Assembly (NCBI RefSeq): GCF_023205095.1
Contig: NZ_CP046242.1
Location: 2,159,001 to 2,223,000, forward strand
Length of the DNA stretch: 64,000 bases
Origin: Bizionia sp. M204
Lineage (GTDB): Bacteria > Bacteroidota > Bacteroidia > Flavobacteriales > Flavobacteriaceae
Direction of reading: 5' to 3'
Numbering within the stretch: the stretch's first letter is position 1; each line of letters begins with the position of its first letter. A program made the position numbers and the translations under genes. This document shows positions 62,901 through 64,000 of the stretch, piece after piece. The notes under the pieces are model-generated. The model saw only the letters and a list, made by a program, of their open reading frames with translations, was not told the DNA's origin and did no database searches.

Positions 62901-63034
62901 CCACAACACCGTGTATAATTAATTGCTTTTTTGAGCCTACTTGCGAATATTCCTTCGGAATATTCACGGGTTCGTAAATGTTTGCTAACTTAGTTGCTTA
63001 ACCACGCAACTAACCATACACAAACACGTTGTAT
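62901..63034 (+). repeat. attC-like site 7
   Basis: From ccacaac (62901-62907) to gttgtat (63028-63034). Arms gtgtataattaattgc and gcaactaaccatacac; the central hairpin gaatattcc (62945-62953) ttc ggaatattc (62957-62965) has its own sequence and still pairs perfectly. Confidence 0.88.
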
Positions 63035-63052
63035 GCAATTAAAACAATAGAG

Positions 63053-63592
63053 ATGGAGATAACCGATAAGGATATTGAAAAACTTGACTTTATTCTAAAT
63101 CGAATGGTCGAGACTGACTGGTTGGTTTCTGCTAATGATTTACACAGAGAGGGTCTTTACGACGAATACAAAAATAATACAGAACTTATAGAAAAAGATT
63201 TTAAGTATTTATTAAGCGTATTTGATAAAATGAATATTGGTATTGTTTCAATGACAGCCGATGCAGAACATATAAACATCAATAGTGATGCTATAATTTT
63301 TCATAGAAACGGTGGTTTTAAAAAATATAAAACAGAAAGACAAGATAAAATAATGTTGGAAACCATTAATAGGGTTGATTCTGATTTTGAAAAACAATTA
63401 GATAATAGAATAAAAGAGCTAACCGCAGAAAATCTTGAATACCAAAAAACACAAAGAAAGAAAGACGAAAAAATAAAACAATTAACTAAAGATAATTTAA
63501 GACTAGGTAATTGGGATATTAGGTTTAGATGGTTGTTTTATATTTTAAGTGCAATTATTGGTTTTATAATAAAATGGCTTATTGACAAGTAA
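63053..63592 (+). CDS. Cassette 8: coiled-coil protein with C-terminal membrane anchor
   Basis: The 179-aa protein is mostly helical: an N-terminal domain of about 100 residues with 'FILNRMVETDWLVSANDLH' (winged-helix-like spacing), a coiled coil (about 110-150, 'KELTAENLEYQKTQRKKDEK') and one C-terminal membrane helix (about 160-176). Its layout resembles that of cassette 5. The frame is open to a TTG exactly at the junction (63029), but the ATG at 63053 is the better start, with the usual 24-bp leader. No attC-like site follows. Confidence 0.72.
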   Translation: MEITDKDIEKLDFILNRMVETDWLVSANDLHREGLYDEYKNNTELIEKDFKYLLSVFDKMNIGIVSMTADAEHININSDAIIFHRNGGFKKYKTERQDKIMLETINRVDSDFEKQLDNRIKELTAENLEYQKTQRKKDEKIKQLTKDNLRLGNWDIRFRWLFYILSAIIGFIIKWLIDK

Positions 63593-63765
63593 TAATGTAT
63601 TTTATGGAAAGTATAATAAACGTTATAAAAATACAATATGTTAGAAACTGAAATATTTTACCACCAATATATTCGATTAAATAAAATAAATCTGACTTAA
63701 AAAAATAACTGACCCTACTCTTGTGTGAATCTGACTTATTACTCATAACTAAAAATTTAAAATAC

Positions 63766-63933
63766 ATGAAATGTTTACTTTACATCGACAATGAAAACAA
63801 AGAAATAGAATACGAAATAGGAGAAAGCATTAGAGTTGGCGACCATTTTCCAATAAACGGAAAAGAATATACTGTTTCCAACATATTACTTGATTCAAAT
63901 CAAGAATACCCTATTGTATATTTAAAACAGTAG
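63766..63933 (+). CDS. Small hypothetical protein at array end
   Basis: From the ATG at 63766 the frame encodes 55 aa, an acidic beta-rich peptide with 'RVGDHFPINGKEYTVSNILL', reminiscent of small SH3-like or DUF-type folds. An upstream frame opening exists, but it crosses the direct repeat tctgactta (63692, 63729) and shows no conservation. It may lie outside the last cassette. Function unknown. Confidence 0.55.
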   Translation: MKCLLYIDNENKEIEYEIGESIRVGDHFPINGKEYTVSNILLDSNQEYPIVYLKQ

Positions 63934-64000
63934 TTTTATCTACTTTAGCCATATTTTCCTCTATTTTTTCTTTTAGTTTAAAAAGGACAAACTTAACATG

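Larger units (their letters stand above)
57488..63034 (+). mobile_element. Integron-like cassette array, seven complete units plus one open unit
   Basis: By G|TT cutting the units are 57488-58151, 58152-59027, 59028-59995, 59996-60752, 60753-61422, 61423-62366 and 62367-63028; an eighth begins at 63029 and has no right-hand site. Each complete unit has one or two ORFs in the plus direction and ends in an attC-like site of 131-134 bp. The first 8-13 bases of every complete unit match the reverse complement of the beginning of its own attC-like site (12 of 13 in units 2, 3 and 7; 11 of 12 in units 4 and 5), though these bases differ from unit to unit. Most ORFs start 24-53 bp after the junction and lack recognisable promoters. 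Confidence 0.85.

Noticed and set aside
57488-63034. CRISPR-like interpretation of the regular repeats
   Set aside because: Repeats are ~130 bp, imperfectly palindromic, 0.66-0.97 kb apart with coding sequence between, and no cas gene is present.
57488-63034. Invertible-gene (shufflon) model, because each unit has inverted N6 ends
   Set aside because: All ORFs point the same way and the ends are not symmetrical outside the boxes; excision and insertion as in integrons explains the data better. Not fully excluded.
63029-63055. TTG at 63029 as start of the last cassette gene
   Set aside because: It would coincide with the recombination cut and add residues encoded by the variable box; the ATG at 63053 has the normal leader length.
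1-64000. tRNA, rRNA or IS transposase genes
   Set aside because: No cloverleaf, rRNA-like sequence, or DDE/HUH transposase motif was noticed on either strand by reading; a covariance-model scan was not possible.

Overview
The window is chromosomal DNA of a marine-type Flavobacteriaceae bacterium (Bacteroidota). Supporting signs are low GC, the Bacteroidota promoter -7 box TAnnTTTG before several genes, T9SS/gliding components (DUF5103 plug protein, PorT, a T9SS C-terminal sorting domain), a complete Na+-NQR operon with ApbE, menaquinone methylation, and the ubiE-porT and SpoU methyltransferase/BamA-like neighbourhoods usual for the family. I found no rRNA, tRNA, CRISPR array or IS transposase.

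Layout. 0-1.5 kb: small unknown genes, one of which (907-1377) is flanked by degraded recombination sites. 1.5-8 kb (minus): TatA, an M1 peptidase, a DUF6702 protein and four tandem secreted carboxypeptidase-regulatory-like paralogues. 8-14.9 kb (mostly plus): PepE, GNAT, GpmI, HAD phosphatase, acetyl-CoA hydrolase/transferase (minus), Map, SAM methyltransferase, DUF423. 14.9-24.2 kb (minus): a secreted TPR protein, ApbE, and nqrABCDEF; ApbE attaches the FMN that NqrB and NqrC need. 24.4-47.5 kb: T9SS plug protein, ApaG, NRDE protein, PruA, a T9SS-exported hydrolase, RsmG, desaturase, aminotransferase, TrkH/TrkA, UbiE, PorT, SpoU methyltransferase, BamA-like protein, Fba, an AccD without zinc cysteines, RpsO and Pnp. 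49.1-51.3 kb: a hybrid histidine kinase broken by two frameshifts. 51.5-56.1 kb: a GT2 glycosyltransferase and the proCBA operon.

The outstanding feature is at 56.2-63.6 kb. A tyrosine recombinase that lacks the extra segment typical of integron integrases is followed within 43 bp by an attI-like junction and then by seven complete gene cassettes plus an eighth without a right-hand site. All are in one orientation, each with one or two small ORFs and a ~130-bp imperfect inverted repeat (attC-like). In every complete cassette the first bases are complementary to the left end of the same cassette's own repeat, while the sequence differs between cassettes. This is what excision as a circle and insertion at G|TT would leave behind. 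The pairing extends beyond the classical R box: cassette starts mostly read TTG-N6-ATT and repeat starts AAC-N6/7-CAAC, with a recurring mismatch at position 10. Stem sequences covary between sites and the central hairpins keep perfect pairing with different sequence. At least one similar orphan cassette lies at 47.6-48.3 kb and degraded ones at 48.3-49.0 kb and 0.8-1.5 kb, so the array appears to have seeded, or been fed by, scattered insertions. I read this as an integron-like system of Bacteroidota with its integrase pointing towards the cassettes; function of the recombinase on these sites is inferred, not shown.
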